From positions 7,088 to 71,087 of the forward strand of contig BQKZ01000622.1 of assembly GCA_036244855.1 (NCBI GenBank): a DNA stretch of 64,000 bases, in the 5' to 3' direction. This DNA comes from Temnopleurus reevesii. Its lineage: Eukaryota; Echinodermata; Echinoidea; Temnopleuroida; Temnopleuridae. Numbering within the stretch: position 1 is the first letter of the stretch; the number at the start of each line of letters is the position of its first letter. This document shows positions 62,848-64,000 of the stretch, piece by piece. The notes under the pieces were generated by a model that was not told the DNA's origin, ran no database searches, and worked only from the letters and a program-made list of their open reading frames with translations. A program made the translations under genes and the position numbers.

Positions 62848-64000
62848 TGCGCGCGCTGGTGGCTGCCCGCCCACACTACGCTGTCCTATATTCATAAATC
62901 ATATTATATTATATTGATTTACCAGCTCTTTATCAACTATTAATGATCGTAAAAGTTATACAATATATGCATGATAGGAGTGGATAATCTGTTCTGTCAT
63001 ATAATGTGTAAATGATAATGATGTAGGCATACTAACCTGATTTTTTTTATTGCCAAGATATTAATGATTAATTGCAAACAAGAAAAAGATAATTAGCTTC
63101 TGAATCAATGTGTACATACTCTATGTGATTTATGAATACCAGCATAACACCAATCTCTTCCAGGTAAGTAATGTATTCCTGTGTAATTTGTATGATTGGA
63201 TTATATTTAAATTCTAAGGCTCTAAAGCAAATCAGAAGTCATGATAAAGCCTTCGAATATAATGCCAAATGAAAATTCATGAGAGATCGCTATGTAGTTT
63301 TAACATTAAAAGCACTTGCAAATCACGATTGTGGCAAAACATCTCTCCATAAATCTGTTGTACTTAAAGGTCATTTTTGTCCATTTGGATAATAATAAAG
63401 AACATAAGAACTACTGAGCCATTACTGTATAATTATTAGCATAATCACACATTAATTAAACGTGTCGCGTTTTTTTTTCATATCATAATAGCTGTGAAAA
63501 CCTGTGAATAAATTGATGTCAAACACTACAAATCAATTGCAAAACGTACTAGCGGGAGAAACCTGAGAGATAAACGTGATGCAGAAAAACAAAAACAAAC
63601 ATAAGACGATATATGAGAACGAAAAAGAAAGGCCCCCACCCCTCCCTCCCTCCAGCAAATATAGATATTGTGGTTGTGGTAAACCAAACGCCACAGGTAT
63701 AGGCCAATTACCGCTGTAGGAAGGGCAAGACGCTCGATATGGTGACAAAATTAATGAGGAGCGCTAATCCGAGTATTGATAAGGTGCTGCTTTCACCAAT
63801 TGGAAATAAGAAAAAAACAAATGAGGGCAGTGGTAAAGTGGGGGGTAGTGGAGAAATGGTGCGTATGTTGATGGAATAATCGCCACCTAGGAGAGCATTA
63901 ATGTTTCGAAAGAAACCATGAAATGCCATGCAATAGAAAACCGAATCATCAACCCCGCAATATAGCTAGTATCATGCATTATCAATTTGTATTGATCTAG
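62848..64000. other. No gene seen: right edge
   Basis: AT-rich. A consensus-like plus-strand CAG|GTAAGT occurs near 63172 but there is no coding frame to go with it. Confidence 0.5.

Overview
The window reads as an AT-rich invertebrate deuterostome genome, most likely an echinoderm (sea urchin-like). That placement is an inference from three things: the gene is split into small exons by introns of 0.5-4 kb, there are tRNA-derived SINEs and small palindromic elements of the kind common in such genomes, and much of the DNA is simple-sequence repeat. There is one 66-base assembly gap (43363-43428) and one isolated ambiguous base (23112).

The only protein gene I can support firmly is on the minus strand: an orthologue of BMPER / Crossveinless-2, a secreted BMP-binding regulator. 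Thirteen coding exons lie between 34064 (5' side) and 7453 (3' side). All have AG/GT borders and compatible phases, and they join into 1746 nt (581 complete codons) with no stop. The order is five VWC domains, one VWD domain carrying the GDPH and CGLCG motifs, and a C8 domain. The signal-peptide exon (right of 34064) and the TIL/stop exon (left of 7453) were not found, so both ends are open.

Region by region: 1-1850 holds an intact tRNA-Ser(UGA) gene (minus) and a tandemly duplicated, decayed second tRNA-Ser copy. 2280-7450 holds CT and ATC simple repeats, two palindromic MITE-like elements, short tandem duplications and no recognisable exon. 7453-34064 is the BMPER exon block, whose introns hold a second MITE copy, a tRNA-derived SINE, 3' ends of non-LTR retrotransposons and GAT repeats. 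34065-64000 is about 30 kb of BMPER first-intron, upstream or intergenic DNA with microsatellites, one further SINE and a weak candidate exon on the plus strand near 55.2-55.85 kb.

Most other open frames are short, unconserved-looking and overlap frames on the opposite strand; I do not call them genes.
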